Shown: positions 24,740 through 32,418 of the stretch, piece after piece
How positions within the stretch are numbered: the stretch's first letter is position 1
Layout: the number at the start of each line of letters is the position of its first letter
Source: Fibrobacteria bacterium
GTDB lineage: Bacteria; Fibrobacterota; Fibrobacteria; UBA11236
NCBI GenBank assembly: GCA_021155885.1
Contig: JAJNBB010000020.1
Location: 1 to 39,858, forward strand
DNA length: 39,858 nt
Direction: 5' to 3'
Notes under the pieces: model-generated
Told to the model about the DNA's origin: nothing
What the model saw: only the letters and a program-made list of their open reading frames with translations
Databases searched by the model: none
Position numbers and translations under genes: made by a program

Positions 24740-24745
24740 TTATAC

Positions 24746-25216
24746 ATGTCCCATTCGATGTATAGCGAGCTCCAACAGAAAAAGCCTTTCGCCCATTCCC
24801 AGGAGGAGCTTTATCTCAGTTTGATCCGGACGGCGGACATGCTGACCCGGCATTCGAGTCGGCTGTTGAAAGAGGTTGGGATTTCGCATGCCCAATATAA
24901 CGTGATGCGGATTTTGCGGGGGGCCGGCGCCGACGGCCTTCCTTGCGGCGAGATCAGCGCGCGCTTGATCACCCGCGATCCCGACGTGACGCGCTTGCTG
25001 GACCGCCTCGCGACGCGGGGGTTGGTGGAACGCGGCCGTTCCACGGGGGATCGCCGGGTGGTTTCGGCGAAGATCACCGAAGCCGGACTGGCCCTGCTCG
25101 CGGATTTGGACCGGCCCATCCTGGATGGACACAAGGAGCAATTCCAGTTGCTGGCCGAAGGAGAGATTCGGGAAATGCTGGAGCGATTGACGAAGATCCG
25201 GGAAAATTTGGGGTAG
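24746..25216 (+). CDS. MarR-family transcriptional regulator
   Basis: A 156-residue winged-helix regulator. Helices SLIRTADMLTRHSSRLLKEVGISHAQYNVMRIL and the recognition region CGEISARLITRDPDVTRLLDRLATRGLVERGRSTGDRRVVSAKITEAG are typical of MarR proteins; DRR is the wing motif. The start is uncertain: ATG 24746 would coincide with the predicted transcription start, and ATG 24758 is four codons inside; neither has a ribosome binding site. It is transcribed away from the efflux operon and may share control of that region, a common arrangement for MarR proteins, but the target is not proven. Confidence 0.9.
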   Translation: MSHSMYSELQQKKPFAHSQEELYLSLIRTADMLTRHSSRLLKEVGISHAQYNVMRILRGAGADGLPCGEISARLITRDPDVTRLLDRLATRGLVERGRSTGDRRVVSAKITEAGLALLADLDRPILDGHKEQFQLLAEGEIREMLERLTKIRENLG

Positions 25217-25265
25217 CGTTCATGATTCGTCCGCCAAGGCGGACTCCAATCCGGGCCGGTCCCAT

Positions 25266-26726
25266 CTACCTAGAACTGCCCGGATCCTCCTCGACCTGCG
25301 CCAGCTTCGTGCCGGGGTAATAGGCCCGGAGGATCGTCCCGTGGTCCTGTCCCGCCTGGGCGCGCGCCAAGGCGCCCATCTGGCACATGCCGATTCCGTG
25401 ACCGAACCCGCTTCCGTGCGCCACGACGCGGTTGCCCTCCATCCCGATGTCGAAGCGGGCGCTTTCCAGGATACGTCCCGCACCGGTCCCGGGGCGCAGG
25501 GCGAAGCGCGTCTTGTCGCCCCGCAGTTCGATGCGGCCCCGGTCGGTGGACATTTCCAGCACATTGATGCGTCCGTCCGCGTAGCGGTCGCGCACGCGGA
25601 ATCCCGTGATTTTCTGAAAGGGAAGCGCCGCCCCCGCGTTGGCCGAGGACAGGTTCTTGCGCACGATCGACGCCAGCGCGGCGGGATCCCAGCTTTGGGT
25701 CCAATCCATGTAACGCGAGGCGCGGCACCAGGCGCGTCCCTGGTCGTCGGTGTCGGGCGCCGAGACAAGGTACGGGATGCGCGGGCCTCCCCACATTTCA
25801 TGGCGGCCGGCGGTGATGCCGCCGCAAGTGCTGTGGTAATAGCAATGGGCCAGCGAATCGTTGTAGAGCAGCACCGTGCCGGCCGTTTCGCGCACGGCGC
25901 GATCGCTCGTGGGGTGTTCGGCGGCCGCGCCCCCGTAGACCTGGTCTTGCACCGACGCGTACATGTCGAAATCGTCGTCGGAGCGGGCGAGCATGCGCAG
26001 GAACGCATAGGTTCGGGCGGTGACGGCCTGGGCCTTCAGGGCCTCGAGCCGGGTCTCGTCATGGCGGCCCATCTCGAGCGGCACTACGCCGCGCAGGTAG
26101 TCTTCCACCGGGAGCACGTTCACGCAGATGAAGCCCGCGCCCCGCGCGTAGAACTCGAGCGTGCCCCGGTAGGTTTTTCCATTGACTTCCAGCGGTACGT
26201 TGGGGTCGAGCGAGGCCAGCCGCAGCGCGACGGCGTTGCCGCCCGAAATCGGGTCGCCGCGCACGGGGGCGACCGACAAGCGCCCGTTCAGCCGCTCCAC
26301 CCGCATGGCCCCCGTCACTGAGGGCGCGCGTTGGGCCTGGCCGCCGATTTTTTTCCATTGCACGTCCGCGCCCGCGCGGGCATTGATCAAAAGCGAGCGC
26401 GTCTGGTCCTGCAGCAGGATGCGAACGTGCGCGCGGATGCTGGAGGGAAGCGCGAAGGAACCGGTCGGCCCGGGTACCGCCGCGAGCGCGGGGTCGGGCG
26501 CGGGAGGGGAAAGGGGGAGGTAAAGGGATTCCTCCGCGGCATAGGGAAAGCGCAGGGGGTTGGGTTCCCACACGTCGGGGAAAGGCGGGCGCGACAGGGG
26601 GCCGCCGCCGGCGAAGTTCACGAAGGCCCCCGGGGAAAGCGGGATGTTTTCCTGCGGAAGAACCGGGGATGCAATCAGGAAGAGGAGCGCGAGGCTCTTC
26701 AGGGCGCGGAGGGGGGAGATCGGCAC
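25266..26726 (-). CDS. SpoIID/LytB-domain protein (peptidoglycan-related)
   Basis: A 486-residue exported protein. The N-terminus (LKSLALLFLIASPVLPQ) is a signal peptide. A proline-rich region to about residue 90 precedes the SpoIID domain: YLRGVVPLEM, EALKAQAVTARTYA, YYHSTCGG and the end block GSGFGHGIGMCQMGA are all present. In spore formers SpoIID is a lytic transglycosylase acting on denuded glycan; homologues in Gram-negative bacteria probably also act on peptidoglycan, with amidase-enhancer roles proposed. The GTG start at 26726 is nine bases after def, so the gene is probably third in a yajC-def-spoIID operon. No sporulation genes are visible here. Confidence 0.9.
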   Translation of the reverse strand: MPISPLRALKSLALLFLIASPVLPQENIPLSPGAFVNFAGGGPLSRPPFPDVWEPNPLRFPYAAEESLYLPLSPPAPDPALAAVPGPTGSFALPSSIRAHVRILLQDQTRSLLINARAGADVQWKKIGGQAQRAPSVTGAMRVERLNGRLSVAPVRGDPISGGNAVALRLASLDPNVPLEVNGKTYRGTLEFYARGAGFICVNVLPVEDYLRGVVPLEMGRHDETRLEALKAQAVTARTYAFLRMLARSDDDFDMYASVQDQVYGGAAAEHPTSDRAVRETAGTVLLYNDSLAHCYYHSTCGGITAGRHEMWGGPRIPYLVSAPDTDDQGRAWCRASRYMDWTQSWDPAALASIVRKNLSSANAGAALPFQKITGFRVRDRYADGRINVLEMSTDRGRIELRGDKTRFALRPGTGAGRILESARFDIGMEGNRVVAHGSGFGHGIGMCQMGALARAQAGQDHGTILRAYYPGTKLAQVEEDPGSSR

Positions 26727-26735
26727 GTCCGGGGC

Positions 26736-27251
26736 TCAGCGAATGGCGCGGGCCATTTTTTTGAGGCGGCCTTCATTGAGCATGCGGTCGGTCGAGGAGA
26801 TCTTGTCCACGAAAAGGACGCCGTCGAGATGGTCGATCTCATGCTGCACGCAGCGGGCGAACAACCCGTCGACGTTCTGGATCTCGAAGGGCTTGCCGTC
26901 CCGGTCGAGCGCGCGTACGGTGATGCTGCGGGGGCGGGTCACGTCGGCCCACACGTCGGGAATCGACAGGCACCCCTCCTCGGCCGTCTCCTTTTTATCC
27001 GAGGTATCGACGATCTCGGGGTTGAAGAAAACCCGCGGGTCCTTTTTCCCATCCTCCTGCGAAACGTCCATCACGAAAAGCCGCACCGACTCGCCCACCT
27101 GGGGAGCCGCGAGGCCCACCCCGTTCGCCTCGTACATCGCCTCCAGCATCTCGTCGGCGAGGCGCTGCAGTTCCGGCGTCACGGCCGCGACGGGTTCCGC
27201 GCGCTTGCGCAGGACCTGGCTGCCGTAGACGAAGATGGGGCGGTCGGACAT
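26736..27251 (-). CDS. def: Peptide deformylase
   Basis: Removes the formyl group from nascent protein N-termini, using a bound metal ion. All three family motifs are present in the 171-residue protein: GVGLAAPQ at 44-51, EEGCLS with metal ligand C94, and QHEIDH with ligands H137 and H141 and catalytic E138. Length and motifs are those of type I deformylases. No fmt gene adjoins it as often seen elsewhere; instead it lies between yajC (18 bases upstream) and a SpoIID-domain gene (nine bases downstream). Confidence 0.96.
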   Translation of the reverse strand: MSDRPIFVYGSQVLRKRAEPVAAVTPELQRLADEMLEAMYEANGVGLAAPQVGESVRLFVMDVSQEDGKKDPRVFFNPEIVDTSDKKETAEEGCLSIPDVWADVTRPRSITVRALDRDGKPFEIQNVDGLFARCVQHEIDHLDGVLFVDKISSTDRMLNEGRLKKMARAIR

Positions 27252-27269
27252 GACTGTTTCCCGTTCGGG

Positions 27270-27551
27270 TCAGGAGGCCGCGGGCGTTTCCGCGGCGATC
27301 ACCTGGACGATCGCGGCCTTGTCGAAATCGATGCGCACGTTGTCGTGAAACTTCAGCGTCACCACGGTGTCGGTCACGGCGACAACTTCGCCGCGCATCC
27401 CGGAGGTGGTCGCCACCTGGTCGCCTCTTTTCAGCCCGGCCAGCATTTTGGTCAGAGCCTGCTGCTTCTTGCGCTGGGGCAGGAAAAACAGGAAATACAT
27501 GACCAGGATCGTTCCCAGCAAAAAGACCAGGTCCATTTTTCCAAAGCCCAT
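27270..27551 (-). CDS. yajC: Preprotein translocase subunit YajC
   Basis: A 93-residue accessory subunit of the Sec translocon (SecDF-YajC). One N-terminal membrane helix (LVFLLGTILVMYFLFFLPQ), then RKKQQALTKMLAGLKRGDQVATTSGMRGEV, the family's conserved cytoplasmic block. AAGGGAG seven bases before the ATG at 27551 supports the longer start over ATG 27536. The usual partners secD and secF are not in the window. Confidence 0.95.
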   Translation of the reverse strand: MGFGKMDLVFLLGTILVMYFLFFLPQRKKQQALTKMLAGLKRGDQVATTSGMRGEVVAVTDTVVTLKFHDNVRIDFDKAAIVQVIAAETPAAS

Positions 27552-27648
27552 TCAAAACTCCCTTTTGAAAATCCGAAATGCCCCGAAACCGGGTTCTCCC
27601 CCAAAAATAACAAGATAAGGCGGCTTCCTTGCTACCTTCTGGTTTCCC

Positions 27649-27722
27649 GCGCCGATAGCTCAGCTGGATAGAGCAACGGTTTTCTAAACCGTCGGTCCCT
27701 GGTTCGAGCCCAGGTCGGCGTA
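27649..27722 (+). tRNA. tRNA-Arg, anticodon UCU
   Basis: A complete cloverleaf: acceptor GCGCCGA pairs with TCGGCGT (the first pair is a G-U wobble); the D stem is GCTC/GAGC; the anticodon stem is ACGGT/ACCGT around TTTCTAA, giving anticodon TCT for AGA codons; the variable loop is CGGTC; the T arm is CCTGG/CCAGG with TTCGAGC. The discriminator base is A. CCA is not encoded, so the terminal CCA must be added by nucleotidyltransferase. AGA is a rare codon in such a high-G+C genome. Confidence 0.95.
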
Positions 27723-27867
27723 GGGATCCTTTCCGTCTCCCAAAAATTCGCAAAGCAGGGGGCGCCCGCGTCCCTCGGCCGCCGGGTCGCCGGCGCCGCT
27801 TCCGGGTCCACGGAGGCCCGTCCGCCCTCCGTTTCCTTCCGCGCTTCTTACTAATGGTAACACCCCA

Positions 27868-27895
27868 TTGTCCCGGGAGAGGCCGCTTGTATACT
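27868..27895 (+). promoter_or_regulatory. Sigma-70-type promoter of the lipoprotein gene at 27924
   Basis: TTGTCC (27868-27873), 16 bases, TATACT (27890-27895). Predicted start near 27902, leaving a leader of about 22 bases with GGAGGAG before the ATG at 27924. Confidence 0.6.
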
Positions 27896-27923
27896 GGTTT
27901 CGGAAGCCACCCCGGAGGAGTGT

Positions 27924-28484
27924 ATGTCGCTCTTCAAACAGACCTTGGTGCTCAGCGCCTCTTTGCTCGCGCTCGCCGGATGCCAATCCAGGCGGGAGGA
28001 CTCCGCGTTGGGCCGCCAGGTGGAAGAACTTTCCCAAAAGGTGGATTCCCTGATCTACGCGCTGGAAGTGCAGCGTGAGAACGATTCCATCGCCATCGAC
28101 GAAAGCATCGTATTCCTGGCTCCCGGCGATTCCGGCGCCTACATCAAAACGAAGCTGGGTTACCTGACCGCGCACATCGACAGCTTTCGCGATTTCGGAA
28201 GCGGAAGCCGCGTGGCCTTTCATATCGGCAACCCGAGCAGCGTGACCCTGAAGGGCATGCGGGCGCGCCTGGAATGGAAGGTGCGCACCGAGAAGGGCGA
28301 CACGACCTTTTCGCCGCCGGTGCTCCATGAGTTCCTCGAGGATCTACCTCCGGGAAGGATGACGAAAATTCATATCGTGGTCGACGACCTTCCCGCCCGT
28401 CAGATGCTCGGGGTCCGCGCGGCCCGGGTGCGTTTCGAGCAGGTCGTGTTCGCGGCGGAGCCGATGCGCGCCAAAACCCGCTAG
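27924..28484 (+). CDS. Lipoprotein with coiled-coil start, unknown function
   Basis: A 186-residue lipoprotein with the lipobox LALAGC and cysteine at 20. Residues 29-53 (LGRQVEELSQKVDSLIYALEVQREN) form a short coiled coil. The rest is beta-rich, with SRVAFHIGNPSSVTLKGMRARLEWKV resembling a DUF3251/YajI-type beta-sandwich; this match is from memory and is uncertain. GGAGGAG upstream and a good promoter support the ATG at 27924. It converges with the POL gene, whose stop overlaps by four bases. Confidence 0.75.
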   Translation: MSLFKQTLVLSASLLALAGCQSRREDSALGRQVEELSQKVDSLIYALEVQRENDSIAIDESIVFLAPGDSGAYIKTKLGYLTAHIDSFRDFGSGSRVAFHIGNPSSVTLKGMRARLEWKVRTEKGDTTFSPPVLHEFLEDLPPGRMTKIHIVVDDLPARQMLGVRAARVRFEQVVFAAEPMRAKTR

Positions 28485-29473
28485 GGCCGCCGGGATTGGG
28501 CGAACGCCGTCTTGAGCGCCGCGAGGGTCGGAAGCTTTTGCTTCAGCTTCAGCACCGGCGCGAACAAGTCTCCGAATTTTTCCACCCGCTTTAAAACGTC
28601 CCCGGCTTCGAAAACCAGGGAGGCCGCGTTCTTTTTCTTCAAAGCGGTTTCGACTTCCTTCCAGGTGACCGGAGTCGAGACGGTGGGCTTGTCCTTGGCG
28701 CGGAGCGAGTAGACGTTGGAGGTGGTTTTATGGTCGTCGTTCTGGCTCCAGTCGACCAGAACCTTTCCCTTGCGCAGGGATTTCTGCATGTTCGACACGA
28801 CCTTGTCCGGCGACTCCCCCGCCAGCAACTCGGCGACCGCGCGCGCGAAGGGCTTGGTTTTTTCGTAGGTGACGGCGGTGTTCAGGGGCACATAGATTTG
28901 CAGGCCTTTCGACCCCGAGGTCTTGGGAAAGGATTGCATCCCCAACGCCTCGAAGAGGGCCTTGATCCGCAGCCCCACGCGGCAGCAATCAATCATGTCC
29001 GCGGGCGCGCCGGGATCGAGATCGAAGGCCACGAAGTGGGGCCGGTCGATTTTAGGGGCGGTGTGCAAAAAAGTATGCAGCTCGAGGTCGGCGAGGTTGG
29101 CGGCCCAAACCAGCGCGGGAAGGTTGTTCATCAGGCAGTAGGAAATCTCTCCGCCCTCGGAGCGCGGAACCTGCGTGGTCTTCAGCCAGTCGGGATGCGG
29201 GGGGCACTGCTTCTCGTAGAAGAAAAACCCCTCCACGCCGTTGGGATAACGCTTCAGCGTGATGGGCCGGTCCTTGAGGTGCGGCAGAAGGTAGGGAGAG
29301 ATACGCACGTAGTAATCGATCACCTGGCCTTTGGTGAAACCCGTCTTGGGGTAGAACACTTTCTGCAGGTTCGTGACCGGCACCGGAACGCCCCCGATAT
29401 CCAAGGCGTTGCCCGCAGGGGCCGGTTTGGCCGCCTTCGTTTTCTTCTGCGGGGTTTTGACGGGCTTAGGCAT
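28481..29473 (-). CDS. ligD: Non-homologous end-joining polymerase (LigD POL domain protein)
   Basis: A 330-residue primase-polymerase of the archaeo-eukaryotic primase (AEP) type, which adds nucleotides at double-strand breaks before ligation. Signature blocks: NLQKVFYPKTGFTKGQVIDYY, the metal-binding DLD at 151-153 (VAFDLDPG), KTSGSKGLQIYVPL at 184-197 and VLVDWSQNDDHKTT. In many LigD POL domains the residue after SGSKGL is histidine; here it is Q192, a variant I recall from stand-alone POL proteins. It overlaps the PE-ligase gene by eight bases, which shows that LigD is split into two polypeptides in this organism. Confidence 0.92.
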   Translation of the reverse strand: MPKPVKTPQKKTKAAKPAPAGNALDIGGVPVPVTNLQKVFYPKTGFTKGQVIDYYVRISPYLLPHLKDRPITLKRYPNGVEGFFFYEKQCPPHPDWLKTTQVPRSEGGEISYCLMNNLPALVWAANLADLELHTFLHTAPKIDRPHFVAFDLDPGAPADMIDCCRVGLRIKALFEALGMQSFPKTSGSKGLQIYVPLNTAVTYEKTKPFARAVAELLAGESPDKVVSNMQKSLRKGKVLVDWSQNDDHKTTSNVYSLRAKDKPTVSTPVTWKEVETALKKKNAASLVFEAGDVLKRVEKFGDLFAPVLKLKQKLPTLAALKTAFAQSRRP

Positions 29474-31079
29474 CCGCCGGCTCCTCGCGTCCGACCTGGG
29501 TCGGCTTTTTGTCTTCCCGCAGCCCCAGGAAAACCGGCTGGCGCAGCTTGCCGTCCCGCGTCCATTCGGCGAACTTGACCTGGGCGACCAGCTGCGGTTT
29601 CAGCCAATGGCATCTTTTCATTTCGGCCCGTGTGATGCCGCTGCCGTAGCGCCCCGGCTTGGCCTCGGGAAGGTTCACGAAGGGGCAGGATTCCTGCGCG
29701 AGTTCCCGGAACCGCTTCCCCAGCGCACGCAACAGCGCGTCGTTGTAACCCGACCCCACCTTGCCGGTGTATACCAGGCGCTTGCCTTGGTAAACCCCCA
29801 TCAGCAGGGCCCCGAAATGCTTGCGCCCGCCTTCGGGGTTGGTGTACCCCCCGATGACGAACTCCTGTTCGCGGTGCGTCTTCAGCTTGATCCAGGCCCC
29901 GCTGCGCCGTCCCGCCTCGTAAGCGGAGCCGGCGCGCTTCCCGATCATTCCCTCGAGTCCCAGGGCGCGGGCCTGCTCCAGCAGCTTTTCTCCGTCCGTT
30001 CCCACCGCTTCCGACAGCCGAAGAATCCCCGGGGGTTTGCGCAGAAGGTTCTCCAGGCGTTCCCGGCGTTCCTCGAGCGGCAGGCCGCGCAGGTCTTCTC
30101 CCTCGTGCTGGGGAAGGTCGAACACGTAATAGAACAGGGGCGGACGCTCCTGGCCGAGCTCGTAGGATTGCAGTAACTGGAACGAAGACTGTCCCTTCGG
30201 GCTCAGCGCGACGATCTCGCCGTCGAGGATAGTGTTGACGACCTTGAGCTTGCGCAAGGACTCCACGACGGGGAAAAATTTTTCGCCGAGGTCCTTATTG
30301 TTGCGCGAGAGTACCTCCACGCCGTCCTTCCCGATAAGGGCGAGCGCCCGGTACCCGTCGAACTTGATTTCGTAAAGCCAATCCCCCGCCGGCGGTTCCT
30401 TCAGCAGCTTGGCCATCATGGGCTCGAAGAACCCCAGAAGCTTTCCGGAGGATTTTTTTTTGAGGGCGCGTTTCGCGGGAGCGGGTTTCTCCGGGGATTT
30501 TTCGGCGCGGTTTGAGTTCCAGACGGAATCTCCCTTTGCCAGCGCCTTCATGTTCTTGCCGGAGAGGGCCGAGGTATCGTCCCCTTTTTTCGTGACCGGC
30601 TTCATGTCCTCGCCGCCCTTGATCAGCAGCCACTGGGTCTTTTCTTCTCCGCGGCGCGTTCGCACCAGGTACCATTCTCCGTTGAGCTTCTTGCCCTTGA
30701 GAACGAAGTGAAGTTTTCCCGCGGCGAGGTCCTTGAGGGGCGCCTTGCTCAGCGGTTCGAAGGTTCCGATGTCCCAGACCATCACGGTTCCGCCGCCGTA
30801 CTGGCCCTTCGGGATCACGCCCTCGAATTTCATGTAGGAGACGGGGTGGTCCTCGACCTCCATCGCCAGGCGCTTTTCGCCCTTCGCGAAGGGCGGCCCC
30901 TTGGGAACCGCCCAGGACTTCAGGACCCCGTCCAGCTCCAGGCGGAAGTCGTAATGGAGATGCGACGCCTCATGCTTCTGGATCACGAAGCGGGGAGCCC
31001 CCGGCTGGGCGGCCTTGGTTCCCGCGGGCTCCGGGGTTTTCTTGAAGTCTCGCTTCTTGTTGTAAAGCGCCAGTGCCAT
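29466..31079 (-). CDS. ligD: ATP-dependent DNA ligase D with 3'-phosphoesterase domain
   Basis: A 537-residue enzyme. The N-terminal phosphoesterase domain (about 29-155) shows the H-x3-H-x-H-Y-D-F-R-L block at 36-47 (HEASHLHYDFRL), which cleans 3' ends. A Lys/Pro-rich linker (190-212) follows. The ligase domain has nucleotidyl lysine K239 in EIKFDGYR, the LDGEIVAL block and an OB domain beginning near GYTNPEGG. The POL domain, fused in many species, is absent here and encoded by the next gene. It is positioned nine bases after ku, making a ku-PE/ligase-POL operon for end joining. Confidence 0.94.
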   Translation of the reverse strand: MALALYNKKRDFKKTPEPAGTKAAQPGAPRFVIQKHEASHLHYDFRLELDGVLKSWAVPKGPPFAKGEKRLAMEVEDHPVSYMKFEGVIPKGQYGGGTVMVWDIGTFEPLSKAPLKDLAAGKLHFVLKGKKLNGEWYLVRTRRGEEKTQWLLIKGGEDMKPVTKKGDDTSALSGKNMKALAKGDSVWNSNRAEKSPEKPAPAKRALKKKSSGKLLGFFEPMMAKLLKEPPAGDWLYEIKFDGYRALALIGKDGVEVLSRNNKDLGEKFFPVVESLRKLKVVNTILDGEIVALSPKGQSSFQLLQSYELGQERPPLFYYVFDLPQHEGEDLRGLPLEERRERLENLLRKPPGILRLSEAVGTDGEKLLEQARALGLEGMIGKRAGSAYEAGRRSGAWIKLKTHREQEFVIGGYTNPEGGRKHFGALLMGVYQGKRLVYTGKVGSGYNDALLRALGKRFRELAQESCPFVNLPEAKPGRYGSGITRAEMKRCHWLKPQLVAQVKFAEWTRDGKLRQPVFLGLREDKKPTQVGREEPADA

Positions 31080-31088
31080 GGATCGTGC

Positions 31089-32030
31089 CTAGGCGGCCTT
31101 ACGGTGCGCCGGCGCCTTTGCGGCGACCTTCTTCGCGGATTTCTTCGCGGCCTTCTTGGCCGGCGCGGAGCGCCGCGTCCCCGCGGCGGCCGACCGCTTC
31201 GCGTGTTTCACGACCGCCCGCACGTGCTCCTCGCGCGCGCCGCCCGTGCCCTTGCTTCCCTTGCGCACCTCCTGAATGCTGCGCTGCAGCACCGAGGCCA
31301 GGTCGATGATGTTGCTGGTGGGCTTTTTCTTTTTGGGCGCCGGCCCCGCCTCGCCCGTCTCGATTTTGTGTTCGATCATTTTTTCCAGGGCTTCGCGGTA
31401 TTCGTCCTTATAGTTTTCGGGATTCCACTTTTCCGACATGCTGTCGATGAGCTGCAGGGCCATCTTCATCTCGGGCTTGGAGATGGCCTTCACGGCGGGA
31501 ACCTTGAACTCCGATACGTCGCGGATTTCGTCGGGAAAATGCATGAGTTCCAGCATGAGGCCTTTTTCCTGCGGCTTGATGGCCGCCAGGTGCTGCCGCA
31601 CCTTGATCACTACCTTGGCGATGGCGATCTTTCCCGACGACTCCAGGGCTTCCCGAAGCAGCGCGTAGGCCTTGTCGCCGCCCTTGCCGACCTCCATATA
31701 GTAGGGCTTGTAAAAAAGCAGGGGATTGACCTCGTCCAGCTTCACGAAGTTGAGAATGTCCACCGTTTGGGTGGCCTCGACGTCCACGCGGTTGAAGTCC
31801 TCCTCCTTGATGACCACGAACTTTTCCTTTTCGTACTCGTAGCCCTTCACGATCTGGTCCCACGGGACTTCCTTGCCGTCATGCTCCGAAACGCGCTTGT
31901 AATTGACGGGGCTCAGGTCGGATTTGCGCAGCAGGCGAAATTTCAGGTCCTCGCGCTGCGTGGCGGGGTAGAGCGAGATCGGGATCGAAATGAGCCCGAA
32001 GCTGATGGTTCCCTTCCAGATGGCTCGCAT
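31089..32030 (-). CDS. ku: Ku protein of bacterial non-homologous end joining
   Basis: A 313-residue DNA-end-binding protein that forms homodimeric rings and recruits LigD. The N-terminus MRAIWKGTISFGLISIPISLYPAT is the family signature; YEYEKEKFVVIKEEDFNRV and YYMEVGKGGDKAYALLREAL are further conserved blocks. The core ends near residue 250, followed by a Lys/Ala-rich tail (KKAAKKSAKKVAAKAPAHRKAA) of the kind that enhances DNA binding in other bacteria. It is first in the NHEJ operon; its upstream region (32031-32418) has a long palindrome. Confidence 0.96.
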   Translation of the reverse strand: MRAIWKGTISFGLISIPISLYPATQREDLKFRLLRKSDLSPVNYKRVSEHDGKEVPWDQIVKGYEYEKEKFVVIKEEDFNRVDVEATQTVDILNFVKLDEVNPLLFYKPYYMEVGKGGDKAYALLREALESSGKIAIAKVVIKVRQHLAAIKPQEKGLMLELMHFPDEIRDVSEFKVPAVKAISKPEMKMALQLIDSMSEKWNPENYKDEYREALEKMIEHKIETGEAGPAPKKKKPTSNIIDLASVLQRSIQEVRKGSKGTGGAREEHVRAVVKHAKRSAAAGTRRSAPAKKAAKKSAKKVAAKAPAHRKAA

Positions 32031-32179
32031 GATCGCCTCCTTGACCGTCCTGGAATCAACCTACAAGGGTAAGAGAAATAGTCCACTTTCGCGTCCCGGG
32101 TGCGCCCGCCCGGCGCCCCAAAGGAAAGCCCGAAGCAGAGGAAGAAGCACAAACCTGGGACTACACCGTAAGGAGGTCG

Positions 32180-32217
32180 GAGTGTGTGGGAGACGGCGTG
32201 CCGTCTCCCACACACTC
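32180..32217. repeat. Perfect 38-bp palindrome upstream of ku
   Basis: GAGTGTGTGGGAGACGGC (32180-32197) and its exact reverse complement (32200-32217) around two bases, an 18-bp stem without mismatch. There is no T-run on either side, so an intrinsic terminator is unlikely. It may be a dispersed palindromic repeat or a cruciform-forming site. Confidence 0.85.
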
Positions 32218-32231
32218 GGGTCTTCAGACCC
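32218..32231. repeat. 14-bp palindrome next to the 38-bp palindrome
   Basis: GGGTCTTCAGACCC, a perfect 6-bp stem around two bases, starts at the base after the long palindrome. The side-by-side placement suggests the two belong to one element. Confidence 0.55.
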
Positions 32232-32418
32232 CGAAATGCCCCGAAATACTCCCGAAAGCCGCCGGTAATGTCAAGGATTCCAGCGGGGATTATCCCCCGA
32301 ACGGCGTCCGGTTTCTCCCAAAACCCTCTGGAAACTTTTCACGCGCATTTCACGCGAGCGGAGGGGCCGCCGATTCCACACTAGGAGTTTTTCGCTTCTC
32401 TCAGCGGGGGGCTTCCCG

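Larger units (their letters stand above)
24380..24745. other. Divergent regulatory region between tetR and marR
   Basis: 366 bases without a gene. It is clearly richer in A+T than the flanks. It holds the predicted tetR promoter and operator (24402-24459), a G:C hairpin (GGGGGGC at 24544-24550 with GCCCCCC at 24568-24574), two inverted repeats (24644-24663, 24670-24704) and the marR promoter (24711-24739). Several longer open frames cross it, but none has a ribosome binding site or a recognisable protein. Confidence 0.7.
32031..32418. other. Intergenic region upstream of ku and the plus-strand module
   Basis: 388 bases without a supported gene, between the divergent ku and the gene at 32419. 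It holds a perfect 38-bp palindrome (32180-32217), directly followed by a 14-bp palindrome (32218-32231) and three spaced copies of a CCCGAAA-like word (32229-32258). A 16-base stretch here is identical to one upstream of yajC (27573-27588). No clear promoter boxes were found. Confidence 0.6.

Noticed and set aside
27649-27722. tRNA gene as an integration site of a mobile element
   Set aside because: No integrase and no duplicated tRNA 3' end was found in the window.
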